A stretch of 64,000 bases of DNA from the NCBI GenBank assembly GCA_029844215.1, contig CM056738.1:48682388-48746387 (forward strand), given 5' to 3'. The stretch's first letter is position 1. Each line of letters opens with the position of its first letter. Below, piece after piece: positions 22,656 to 33,602 of the stretch. The notes below the pieces were generated by a model. The model was not told the DNA's origin. It ran no database searches and saw only the letters and a program-made list of their open reading frames with translations. Origin of the DNA: Przewalskia tangutica (lineage: Eukaryota > Streptophyta > Magnoliopsida > Solanales > Solanaceae). The position numbers and the translations under genes are program-made.

Positions 22656-24621
22656 CTACTTCGCCCCTTGTTGTTCAATAAATTGTAACCATACCCTTTG
22701 CCTCAATCCTAGTTCCAAAGACTCCAGCATAAGTCTTTTTGGGAGGGAAGGTACCTTTGCCATGGTTTGGGGGAAGATTGTTATGAGTAGTAGCCGCGGC
22801 AGGAATATGATGTGGTTTAGAAGATGCATTAGTGTGTAAATCATTGGGAGGTATATCTGGAGGTATAGGCAGAGGGGGTTGAGTAAGAGGAACTGAGCTT
22901 GGGCCCGCGATAGGAGAGAGGATTCGCGTACCATTTGGGAGGGTAGGGAATTTGTGTTGGGTTTCAGGAGTAAAAGAAGGAAGAGAAGATAGAAGGGGTG
23001 AGATGTTGTGTAATTCAGAGGGTAGTGAAGGGGTATTAGATGAGAGAGGAGGTATGTTCAAGACTTTACTCGAATCCAAGGAAGTATTAAAGACGAAAGG
23101 TTTGTTGTGATTCTTGACATTGACTCCACTTAGCAAACTATCTAAAGTAGGGAAGGCTTCATTAGTGACACTTAAAGAAATCTGGGGTTGTTGTCTTAAA
23201 ACACGAGAGGACTCTTTGGATCCCGCAACATTCAAGGCTGACCCCTCGTCTCCCGCGTTATTAATGGTCATGGAGTTCCTAGGCTCCTTGGAAATAGAAT
23301 TAGCTTTGTTTCTCACAACTGACTTAGCTCCTTGCTTTACGGAATAGTTAATGACCCACGGTTATCCACCGCCCGCCTTGGAAATCAGACCATCATAAAG
23401 ATCCGCTGCATTTAAGTCTAACATATTGGTTCCCGAGATATTAATGTTCATGGTTTGCCGAGGCACCTTGGAATTAGAAGTAACTTCGTGCCCCACAACT
23501 GACCTTTGTCCTTGCAATGCGGGAATATCCCTCGACCCTTGGACTCCCTTATGAACCGGTTTAGAATTCTGTCCCACGAAATAGCCCGTAATTGATGGAG
23601 ACTCCTTGATACCCGCAGCATTAAATGGCGATGCCTCGGCACCCGCGGCTTTAATGTTAGGTACCTTGGGGAAATAGAACTCTTCTTTTCCTCCAACTGA
23701 ACTCGATCCAAGCATAATGGGAATGCTCAAAGGCTCAATAACTCCCGTCTGCCCCGCCTTAGCTTTTTGTCCCACGCAATGGCCCGTAATTGAAGGGGCT
23801 CTTGATACCACAAAGATTAAATTGTGACGCCTCGGCTCCCGCAGCATTAATGTTAGGCACTTTGTTTCCACCAACAGAACTCGATCCAAGCATAATAGGA
23901 ATGCTCAGAGTCTCATTCTGCCTCACGCCTCGTCCCGTTCTTCGAAGAGGTTCTTTGGTATCCGCGACATTAAATTGAGACACTTTGGCACCCGTGAAAG
24001 GTTCTTTGGGATTAGAAGTCTCTTCAATACTCCCAACTGATCTAGATCTAAGCATAACGGGATAATTCCTGAACCCATGGGCACCCACCTGACCCGCCCT
24101 GAACCGCTGACCCGCGACTTGACTCGGTTTGGACCCGAGTATGCCAGCACTCCTATCATCAACAATTGCAATTCCTGACCCATTTTTTTTTCCTTTCCTT
24201 CTTGCCTGAGCAGATTTCCAGGCATTGTGGGGGTACTCATTTCCGGCAGAGTAACAGAAGGGATTAATTCTGGGTTGGTTATTGGTGAACCACGAAAATT
24301 TCCCCCTTCAAACTCACTATTATCCAAGCCCTCGACTTCTATACTTTTGCCCTATTCATGTATCTTTTGCAGCATAGAATCGTCTGCTACATTCTCAAGT
24401 GGGATACGGGAATCAGGTGTGACATGAACTAGCACTGTTGGGTCTGAAACTGACGGGATCAGATTTTCTTCAACAATGATTGGACTTCCGCCATTTTTTT
24501 TCTTTTTCTTAGTTCTGGCCTTCGTCGAACTTCCTGAGCCTCCTGAATCATTGTTGGAGCGTGTGTAACGTTTAGACCTTTTCATGTTGTGTACTTTAAA
24601 CTTCAAACCGTGGTGAAACAA
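22656..24621 (-). pseudogene. LINE ORF1 N-terminal extension with degenerate internal repeats
   Basis: Frames 24621-24352, 24327-23923, 24088-23759, 23889-23362 and 23316-22675 read as one disordered region cut by frameshifts. It begins with a basic stretch (KARTKKKKKNG). From about 24110 to 23130 it holds about five degenerate repeats of roughly 50-75 residues. Recurring pieces are LSIPIMLGSSSVGG, INAAGAEAS and SQFN or SPFN, followed by KE(S/P). The last third is Pro/Ser-rich. Known plant L1 ORF1 proteins vary in this part. Confidence 0.7.
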
Positions 24622-24746
24622 TGGTAGAATATAAGGGGGGAAGATGGGAAAAACCGAAGGAGCAACTAAGGGAAAACGTTGAGAGCGTTTTCCTTAGTGA
24701 GAGAAACTTCTCTCTAACTCCTTACTTAAAAAGTTAAGAATATTCA

Positions 24747-24760
24747 ACAGCACTTCCTTT
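24747..24760 (-). repeat. LINE target-site duplication, second copy
   Basis: ACAGCACTTCCTTT directly after the 5' end of the LINE. The A LTR sequence resumes here (GTTTCTACCTACTTTGCC) in register with 9527. Confidence 0.85.
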
Positions 24761-26101
24761 GTTTCTACCTACTTTGCCACCTTTTTCAAGGTCGAATTCA
24801 ATAACCAAACACGCCACATTTAAGGTTCAATACAACAACCAATCAAAGGGGATTACACGCCTTACAATACGTATAAAATTCCGCCCCACAATTAATACCA
24901 ATTAAGTCCTTAATCAAGGCCATTCACGGCTAACTTATTCAATAACACAAAGTCCTTTCCAATTCTTTTTAAATCCAACTTCTTAGGTCTAACATGTTAT
25001 ATAGTCATCAACAACTTAACAATTATAATTCCTTCTTTATATAACATGTGACGACTTAAACTAATAATCCAATTGAATTACAATCTTAGGGGCTAAACAT
25101 ACTAGTTTTCGGATTAGGGTTCCAATATCCATAACACTTATCAACTTCATAATATATATCTCATACTTGCTAATATCCATAGCTACAACAATAAGTAATC
25201 TTAATTACTAAAACGACAAGAATTTTACCTTTACAAGCCCTTATAATTTCCAAGATTCAATGTCGCTCCTTAACAATTCTTAGCTCCTTTCCTTTACGCT
25301 CCAATCCGCTATTTGAAGCCTTTAGAAGTTCACATCCAACTTCTCTTCCATTTCCAATCCAAAACTAGGAAAATTACTTAGGTTTTCGCCTTGCGACTAA
25401 CGTGAAAACGTCGTTTTTCCGAAATCTTTCTATTGAGATATCCTTACAATACCCTTAGGGACCTAGGGTTAAATTCTTGTGAATAATGGATCAAAACTAC
25501 AAAAAATTTGTGTGGATAATACACTAAAGCCGAGAGCTCAATGTTGAAGAACAAGGTGTTGTGATTTTTTTCTAAGTGTTAAAAGAGCTAGTCTTGCACT
25601 AGTTGTGTATATATAATACAATGGATGGCTTAGATTGCAACACTTGAGTGGCTAGGATGAGAGTAATTAATTAATTGGCCAAGTGGACAAGTTGACTAGT
25701 CAATAAACTCAAGCTTTGAAGACTTATCTTCCTTGATGGTCAATGACCATTTTACCCTAGTAATAATTTCGTCAAAGACCCTTGTGGGGGGGTTTCACAT
25801 GTCGTCCTCCCATTCGTCCATAAAATTTCGTAACCCTCGTGGGCCCCACAAAACGTAAAAATTCCTCGGGTGGGCCCCACATGACCAAATCCGTAAAAAT
25901 AAATTTCCATAATGTTAATAAGTTCCATACTCTTCAAATAATGCATTTTGAGAATCTAATTCTCCTCAACGAACATTTTTCCTTTCCGACGTTCGGAAGA
26001 TTTCCCGTCGGAAAAACAATTCTTCCTTTCGTACCAATTTCAAGTCTTGTGTTCCTTACGTACATTCTCTTAAACATGTCCTTGAATTACGGGGTGTAAC
26101 A

Positions 26102-26106
26102 ACTTT
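26102..26106. repeat. Target-site duplication of element A, right copy (ACTTT)
   Basis: Matches 7174-7178 exactly. Confidence 0.9.
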
Positions 26107-26292
26107 GTTGTTAGTATAATTGATAAAGTTGCTCCTCATGAAAGCTCCAAGGGTACTGATGATCGTGGGGTAACATTAAAGCAGTATGAAGAACCTGAGA
26201 GTAAGATGAATGAAGCTGAGAATAATGAAAAAAGGGTGAACCCTTCTGAACTTAGCCCTGTGAAAAAAGAAGAAGAGAATGAGGAATGGGAT
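26107..26292 (+). pseudogene. Athila-like polyprotein frame after the protease
   Basis: The protease frame of 6678-7178 continues here after element A is removed and stays open for 62 codons of very acidic, Glu/Lys-rich sequence. It is then cut by LTR H at 26293. Beyond H the same frame runs a few more codons and meets TAA at about 38278. No RT motif appears, so pol was already missing before A and H arrived. Confidence 0.7.
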
Positions 26293-26984
26293 TGTCATGA
26301 CCCGAACCCCGGGCTCGCGACTGGTGCCCTACCTGGGCACCCTTCTACCCATTCATCCCAAGTAACCCGCGAAAGATAAAGATACTCATCATCATTTTTT
26401 TTTAAACAAACAAAGGCAAAGCCGGCAAGGCCGCCGTTATATATATATAAGCCAAAACGAAACTACATTGTACACGAGTCTAATCCCACATATGAATACA
26501 GACCTCTAAGAGTTTGGACAATATACTATAATGGGACAAGGCCCCGCCATACCCATAAATGTACAAAAATATGTAATGAAAGATCATTACCAAAATGATA
26601 AACTCCAGAACAATGGAGCTATACCAAAACACTGAGCAAGGATCCTACACTTGCAGATCATCAAACTGCGTACCTAAACCTGCGACATGAACGCAGCCCC
26701 CCGAAGAAAGGGGGTCAGTACGAAAAATGTACCAAGTATGTGAAACAATAAGTACTGTAAATGAGATTATAACAGGCCAAAAAGATAACAAGAGACAAGT
26801 ATAATAATCAAATACCAGTACACTGTGTCTTTCCAAAGTGAGAGTCAACTGTATCCTTTTTAAACTGAGAGTAATGAAAATCAACTATACTTTTTCAAAT
26901 TATGAAAGTATGTCCAAATAAACAAATACTGTCATGAGAGTTGAACCCGAACATTTTCCACAAATACAAATAACAAATGCCAGC

Positions 26985-27275
26985 CCTTTAGTGAGGGATG
27001 GAAATATATATAATCGACCGCATGAGTATTTATACTCGCATCATGGAAGTATGTCCATGGAGCGTTATATAAAGGAAGCATGCCCATGGAATTCCTCCAT
27101 CACAGAACATGTCATTATGTAGAGTTAGTCCATTGAATAATATAATCACCCGGGGATTGAACCCGCATCATGGCCGCATGCCCACAAAATTCCTCCATCG
27201 TGAAAGCATGTCCATGGAACAATATGGTGGAATCATGCCCATGGAATTCCTCCATCATGTGAGCATGTCCATGTA
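26985..27275 (-). repeat. Imperfect tandem repeats in LTR H
   Basis: About four units around CATGCCCATGGAATTCCTCC with spacers of variable length. Read on the element's strand the core is GGAGGAATTCCATGGGCATG. That core resembles the repeat of LTR B at the same relative place. Confidence 0.7.
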
Positions 27276-28377
27276 AATAATACAATAATATTGTCGGCCC
27301 TCCAGTGAGGGACGCGACCCAAATATAAAGAAATGTACACATATAGCTATCACAAGCAACTATGTACAATTTAAATCATCTCCGACTCTCATTAGCACAA
27401 ATAGAATGAACTGTCATTTTAGAAGAACTCAAGACATTATCACATCTTGTAATATTAGGGAATTGAACCCAAAGTACTATGTACATCCACAGTACACACC
27501 AAGTAATATTAGGGAATTGAACCCAAAAGTACTATGTACGTTCACCGTACATTCCTTTCCTTTATAATAAATCCTTTGACTCTCAATGAACTAAAATAAA
27601 ATAAATTTCATTTAGACAACCCAAAGTACTATTAAGAGAATAGATATAACAATCTTTCATTTTAGAACCCCAAGTACTATCAAGAGAATGGATTATAACA
27701 ACTTCCATTTTATAAAATCCATGTACTATCAAGGAAGTATATAGAACAACTTCTATTTTGGGAAATCCAAAGTACTATCAATGAATTACATCATTAAGGA
27801 GTAGGATCCACTCACTTTATAAAAATAAATCATGCTATAAGAAGAAAGGATAGTTCACATACTTCCACCTTTTTCCAAGGCCCAAATTCAACAACAATCA
27901 AACCCCATTTAAGGCACAATCAAAACAACAACCAAAGGGGATTACACACCTACATGACGTGTAAAATTCGGCCCCTTATTCTATACAAAACAACCCATAA
28001 AAACAGTCCACAATTCTATCAACGATAAGGGTAAAATGTGAAGCCTTTAACACCCTTATTCCTTAGGACTTTCATTAGCAATTTTACCATATTAATCATG
28101 CAGGTTGACAACTGAATTTCCAGCATATACACGCCACAAAACAGTCCATAAAAACTGCACGACAATATCCAACTGTTTTATAGGTTCCACGGCCAACAAC
28201 TACAATCCGATAACTCTTTCCTTAACCCTTTTTATTCCAATACAAGTCCAAAACTTCTATATAAGTTATATCAACTTATTAACAACAATATTACTCCATT
28301 ATAACATGCAATAGGTGAAGATAACAACAACACAACCAACTAAATCCAAGGGGACCCGAAACTTGCCTAGTCTCGAC

Positions 28378-28382
28378 CCTCC
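28378..28382. repeat. Target-site duplication of element B, left copy (CCTCC)
   Basis: CCTCC before the B start TGTTACACC, repeated at 37327-37331. Confidence 0.9.
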
Positions 28383-28900
28383 TGTTACACCTCGTAGTTC
28401 CAGGGTATGTATATGAGGACGTACGTACGAGAATTCGACATTAAAATTGGAAAAAAAGAAAGATGTGATTTTTCGACGGAAAAGTTTCCGGATTTTGTGA
28501 AGGAAAAAGGTTCGTTAATGGGAATTGGATTCCCAGATTTGGTATTCGGACTTTTTGGAATATTAGAGGATTATGGAATTTTATTTCCCGAATTGGTCAC
28601 GTGGGGCCCACGGGAGAAATTTACGGTTTTGTGGGGCCCACTTTATTTTCGGATTTTTGGCATTACGGATATTTTCGGGAGATGAAATATTTTGGACGAG
28701 TAGGAGGGCGACACATGGCACCCCCATGTGGCCCTATGGCCGATAATAGGGGACACTTGGCACCTAAGGGGCGTTTTCTTGGAGACATGTGGCTAGCCAC
28801 ATGTCTCAAAGTTGTGGTGGATATATGGTTGGTGAAACCCATACACACATGTCCCCAATCTACACCATACACATGCTTTCATCCTAGCCCTTGATTTCCC

Positions 28901-28908
28901 TATAAATA
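28901..28908 (+). promoter_or_regulatory. TATA box of B 5' LTR
   Basis: TATAAATA about 520 bases into the LTR. This puts the transcript start near 28935 and makes the 5' leader about 3 kb long, most of it inside the LTR. Confidence 0.6.
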
Positions 28909-29001
28909 CCCCCTTAAGTTGCAAGACTTATCATCCACACTTAAGAGTTTCCAAGGCAAAAAAAAAATATACTCCCTCCCTTAGAGAAGCTCTCGTCCAA
29001 A

Positions 29002-29019
29002 CCCCCCCCCCCCCCCCCC
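29002..29019 (+). repeat. C homopolymer (18 bases) in the B leader
   Basis: An uninterrupted C18 downstream of the TATA box. The 3' LTR has C14 then TC5 at 34925-34944. Length difference is expected from slippage or from read error. Confidence 0.8.
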
Positions 29020-30749
29020 ACCCATTGTGGAAAAATTTCTTCAAGTGTTATTATTATCCCAAGTACCATAGCCTAGTATCCCTAGTAGTATTCTAAAGAA
29101 ATCCCAACATAAGAGCCCGGAAATACTACTTTATTCCTTTAGTCGCAAAATGAAACCCTAGAAAAATCTTCATAGTTGGATGAAGTGTTAAGAGAAGTTG
29201 TTTAGAAACTTCTAAGGGTTTCTTGGAGCGGGTTGGAGCGTAAGGAATTGCAGCTAAACGTTGCTCAGGATCGACTTATAAATCTTGGATAATTTTGGGC
29301 TTATCGAGGTAATGATCTTTATCCTCCTATTGTAATTGGTGATTACATGTTGTAGTAATGTATAGTTGAGTATACTATATGTAGAATGAATATTGAAAAG
29401 AATTGAACTATATTTACATTGGACTGTATTTACAGTAGACTTGTAGTATTATTGTGGGGCGTGTAATCCCCTTGGAGTTGTTGGCTTGGTAGCGGGTCTT
29501 GATATAGGAGGATATTTATGTGGTTGCGAGGGGGGAGGTGCTGCCCAATTTTCCGTAGAATAACGAACCTTGTACTTAGAATATTCTACGAAGAGATCTA
29601 GAAGTTAATAGACGTTTTATGGCCATTATAGGTGGAAGTACTACGAGTAGCGTATTCTACTTGAAGGGTGGAAAAGGCTAGCAATGTTATAGTACTTTGG
29701 AACATTTTGCTAATTGTCGATAATCATCGCGAGGTATGTGAACCTCTTCCTATCCTTTCTAGCATGATTGATGTGAACTATGTAGTACGGTAGACGTACG
29801 TGTGCTAAACGAACTTGGTAGGTTTAAAACATAAAGTGTTATAATGGCTTTATGGAAAGTTGGTTATAACGACTTTATGTAGGTAAAAGAATGATTTGTT
29901 GATTTTAAAAGATAAGGGACTTGACTTATAATTGACCTGAATGGTGTTAAAAAGTGGTGAAACCTCATTCGTGAGTAATGAGTACTTGGTCTTTAAAAGA
30001 ATAAAGTTTTATTTGATTTCGGAAATGGGAATAACTATCGAACAAGCCATTGCAGTGTTAATAAAGGAAAATGTAATGACAAATAATTATATTAAAACAA
30101 GTAGAATCTTCCATCTGCATAGAAGCTAAGATAAGATAAAATTGTATTACATTTTCTAGATCATGGCTGCGTTAATAAAATCATTATAAACAAGTATTGA
30201 TTTCTTGACATTCTAAAGTAAGGAGACTTAAAGTATTTTGAAAGTCATGTAACTTAATTTTGGGAAAAGAGAAGTAACTTGAGTTTAAAAGTATAAGTAA
30301 CTTGTTTTCAAATATCGAACTTTTCTTGATGGAAAAATATAAGTGGCTTGGTTTTAAAAGGTAGGAGTACCTTGATCTTAAGAGAGTTAGTTACTTGGGT
30401 TTTAAAAGTATACTTGACGTTGTTTTAAAAGTGTAAGCCACTTGGTTTAAAGTACTTGATTTAAACATGAACGTGTTTGATACTACGGATATTAGTATCG
30501 AGTTGTTTTTACGTAAAAAGAGATTTTTTTGAAAGAATTAAAGTACGTAGTACTTTAGGGTTAAAACCCGGATTGTTGGCATAAAATGGGAGTACTTGAG
30601 TTTATATAAATGGTGAATCAATTTACATGTTAATGAAAGTCTAAGAGTATGTCGAACTTGCCTATGTTAGTTATGATAGCCTTTGTTGTGCAAGTATTGT
30701 ATTTCTATACCACCGCGTCTCTCGATGGAGGGTCGACTGACTTGTTGTG

Positions 30750-31290
30750 AACTTACTTGGACGTACCGGCAGTGACGGAGTATTCCACGGGTATTCTTCC
30801 ATTGTTATTATCACATGGATATGTCTACACCGATGAGGGATTCCGGGGGCATGCGGCCATGCAGCGGGTTAAACTCCCGGTATATTATTATTGTCACATG
30901 TGCATGTCTACACCGATGAGGGATTCCGGGGGCATGTGGCCATTATTATTACTCCATGGGCTAGCTCCCCATGAAGACATGTCTACACCGATGAGGGATT
31001 CCGGGGGCATGGTATATACGATTATTATTCCATGGGCTAGCTCCCTATGAAGACATGTCTACACCGATGAGGGATTCCGGGGGCATGTTATATATATATA
31101 TGTATTGTATATGTGTACGCCGACAGTGAGGTAGGATGCCACTGGCGTGTCACATGGTTATATGTTACACCTACGGTTGCCGGCAGTGACGGAGGATTCC
31201 ACGGGCAGGAGATATATATATGTATTGTATATGTGTACGCCGACAGTGAGGTAGGATGCCACGGGCGCGTCACATGATTATGATTTATGT
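30750..31290 (+). repeat. Compound minisatellite in B 5' LTR
   Basis: Four units of the form ACACCGATGAGGGATTCCGG plus GGCATG (starts near 30829, 30910, 30987, 31061) with spacers that differ. They are followed by two copies of a longer unit starting ATATATATGTATTGTATATG (near 31093 and 31211). A 490-bp piece covering the first array is absent from the 3' LTR. Confidence 0.85.
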
Positions 31291-31895
31291 CATACACTGT
31301 CGGCAGTGAGGAAGGAGTTCCACGGGCACGATGACTTTGAGGGCGTAAGTCCCTGACTTGACATGACTGTTTATACATTGTGTACTGTAGTTTGGTTATC
31401 ATACATGTCTCCTGTTTTATATAGACTATTATGATTTCATTCTGATTTTTGATTTCACATACTTGGTACTGTTGTCTTGACCTCGCCCGGGGCTGCGTTC
31501 ATGCCGCAGGTAGAGGTACATCGGTTGTGGATCCTCGCTCATAGGATCACAGTTCAGCGTTTTGGGAAGCTCCGTTGCTTATCTTTTGGTATAGTTCCCT
31601 GTCATTGTAGGTACTTGTACATTCAGGGGTATGGCGGGGCCCTGTCCCGTCATAGTTGTTATAAAAACTCTTAGAGGTCTGTAGTACTGTTGTGGGCAGG
31701 GCTTGTAAAGGATGTAACTGTTCGAGTTTTGTTATATATGCAGAAAGGTGACCGTTTTGGTTAGCCTGTTTCTTATCTTATATATCTTGTTTCATGTCTA
31801 AGTTTTTCTTTCAGCTGATTTTCTCTGATGTTTTATCACTAGGGTGCCCGGGGTAAGACACCAGTCGCGGGCCCGAGGTCGGGTCGTGACAAAAG

Positions 31896-31908
31896 TGGTA
31901 TCAGAGCA
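31896..31908 (+). other. Primer binding site of element B, tRNA-iMet type
   Basis: TGGTATCAGAGCA, four bases (AAAG) after the LTR end, complementary to the 3' end of plant initiator Met tRNA. Confidence 0.9.
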
Positions 31909-32096
31909 GTTAATCCTCGGAAAGTGTCTACAGACCGTATCTAGTAGAGTCTTGATTATCGGCGTGTTGTGCACCACACCTATAATCAGGAGGCTATGGG
32001 ATATTTAGGATTGGTTTCCATTCTTCTCACTCTGAGATCGTGCCTTAGAGCTGTGTTATAAGTTGGACTCCCTCTGACGTATTCTTTTTACCAGTT

Positions 32097-33397
32097 ATGC
32101 CTCTACGCAAGGCAACCAGAGCCCAGAAGGGCAGGGCGGCGAGGAGGCTGCGAGTAGAAACAGAGGGTTGCGAGGGCACAGGCCCAGTCATCGCCCGATG
32201 TGGTGCTTCATACGGCGAGTTTTGCGACGCCACGGCCCAGAGAGTTTAGAAGCGGCGGCTCTCACGAGGCGCGATACTGAGACTTGATCCCACGACCCGG
32301 AGCTGATGATATGGGTTACAATGAGATGGCCCAGTTATTAGCCAGGATCGTGGCAAGGCATGAGGATAGGCAGGAGACAGCGATTCCGGTTGTACCCGTA
32401 GTTCACCCCAGATCTGATAGTTTGAGACTCCGGGACTTTTTGAGTTGCAGTCCACCAGAGTTCCATGGGTCGAGGACGGAGGATGATCCTCAGGAGTCTA
32501 TCCGACAGTTAAAGCGGATCATGAGAGTAATCAAGGCTTCGGAGACAGAGTCGGTGGTCTTAGGTTCGCATCGTGCGTGATCTTTGCGATCGGGTTTGAT
32601 TCATGGGAACTATCCCGGGGGGAGCATGCGCTTCCAGCTGTTTGGGACGAGTTCTCAGAGGCATTTCTTAGCCATTTCTTGCCGCCACAGATGAGGAGAG
32701 CTCGGGCCGATAGATTTTTGATGTTGAGACAGAGTGGGCGGACAGTTCGGGAGTACAACGTAGAGTTTGACTCATTAGCTCGGTACGTCCCCGCGTTAGT
32801 AGCAGACATGGAGGACAGAGTGCACCGCTACGTCACAGGGCTCGATGATTACTTAACAGAGGATTGCTCGGGTGTAGCTCTTCAGCCGGGCATGGACATT
32901 GCCCACATGCAGGCTTATACACTTGGGTGTGAGGAACGTAGAGGCCAGCGGATCGACAGATATCAGCAGAAGAAGGCCAGGACGGCAGGGTCCTTTGGTA
33001 GCTCTCGGGGCGGACCGCCTCAGCAGCAGGCTAGTTATGCGCCTCCGCCCGATGCAGTGGTCCTCCGCGATCTTGGGACGTTCGGGATGTTCGAGGCGGT
33101 CGGGCTCGAGGCTTGTGTTTCCAGGGGAGGAGGGGTGTTAGCCAGATGAAGCCACCCCTACCTCGGTGTGGTCGATGTAGTAGACCCCATCTTGGGGAGT
33201 GTCGTACTATTTCGACAACTTGTTATGGTTGCGGCCAACAGGGCCATTTGGCGAGAGGCTGTCCGACCAGAGGTGGCACTGGTGGGATAGTACAGACTAT
33301 GGGATCAGTTGTGGGTTCTTCACCTTCCATAGCTAGGCAGGATGTTCATACACCGGTAGGCCACGGCAGAGGTCACGGTGGAAGTTCCCAGTTTTAG
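32097..33397 (+). pseudogene. gag: Gag of element B, chromovirus (Tekay-like) type, frameshifted
   Basis: Gag would build the particle. The frame starts at ATG 32097 with a basic N-terminus (MPLRKATRAQKGR), and breaks near 32250, 32577 and 33120. The core at 32284-33000 has RDFLSCSPPEFHGS, DPQESIRQ, WELSRG, then FLPPQMRRARADRF and EYNVEFDSLARY, the usual blocks of Tekay-type Gag. Two zinc-knuckle-like motifs follow: CGRCSRPHLGEC and CYGCGQQGHLARGCP. After a Gly/His-rich end (GHGRGHGG) a stop at 33395 closes the frame exactly where protease would begin in autonomous relatives. Subfamily assignment is from memory of motifs, not an alignment. Confidence 0.85.
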
Positions 33398-33602
33398 CGG
33401 TCTTTTGAACCGCCTATTTGATTTTCAGGTATATCCTTAACCCTCTAGAGTCTAGTTTGTATTGATGTGTTAAGTGTTATGTTCGGATAGCATTGTGATA
33501 AAATATGATTTAGAAGCCTGGTTAGTGAAAAGGGTAAGTCTGGGGATGAGACAATTGTGAACCTTAGAATTTATAACAGTTGGGACCTTAGATGTAAGGT
33601 CG

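Larger units (their letters stand above)
17983..24746 (-). mobile_element. L1-type LINE, full length but inactive (6.8 kb)
   Basis: A minus-strand non-LTR retrotransposon inserted in the A 5' LTR. It has a poly(A) tail, a 14-bp target duplication and both reading frames: ORF1 with a nucleic-acid-binding domain and CCHC knuckle, and ORF2 with endonuclease, reverse transcriptase and a zf-RVT domain. Both frames are broken by frameshifts. The empty site is visible in the other A LTR near 9510-9530. Because the 5' end is present, reverse transcription went to completion. Confidence 0.92.
7179..26101 (-). mobile_element. Element A: LTR retrotransposon with no coding interior, carrying two nested insertions
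   Basis: On the minus strand the order is 5' LTR (26101-15612), PBS, a 1,421-base interior, polypurine tract, 3' LTR (14190-7179). Both ends are flanked by ACTTT. Each LTR is about 3.7 kb once the nested solo LTR S and the LINE are removed. The interior keeps the leader and the conserved 3' block of this family, but gag is missing from just after its start. With no protein of its own, A could only have moved with proteins from partners. It sits in the protease end of the Athila-like element. Confidence 0.9.
15612..26101 (-). repeat. 5' LTR of element A (split by a LINE)
   Basis: It starts (plus strand) TGTCACGACC and ends GGGGTGTAACA. The LINE occupies 17983-24746. Apart from that it is collinear with the 3' LTR, lacks solo LTR S, and so shows the pre-insertion site of S. 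Many 1-3 base gaps against the 3' LTR lie in GC-rich words (for example 15612-15760). Confidence 0.9.
28383..31891 (+). repeat. 5' LTR of element B (3,509 bp)
   Basis: It starts TGTTACACCTCGTAG and ends GGGTCGTGACA. It holds a TATA box at 28901, an 18-C run at 29002, a minisatellite at 30750-31290 and the family's conserved last ~550 bases. Confidence 0.92.
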
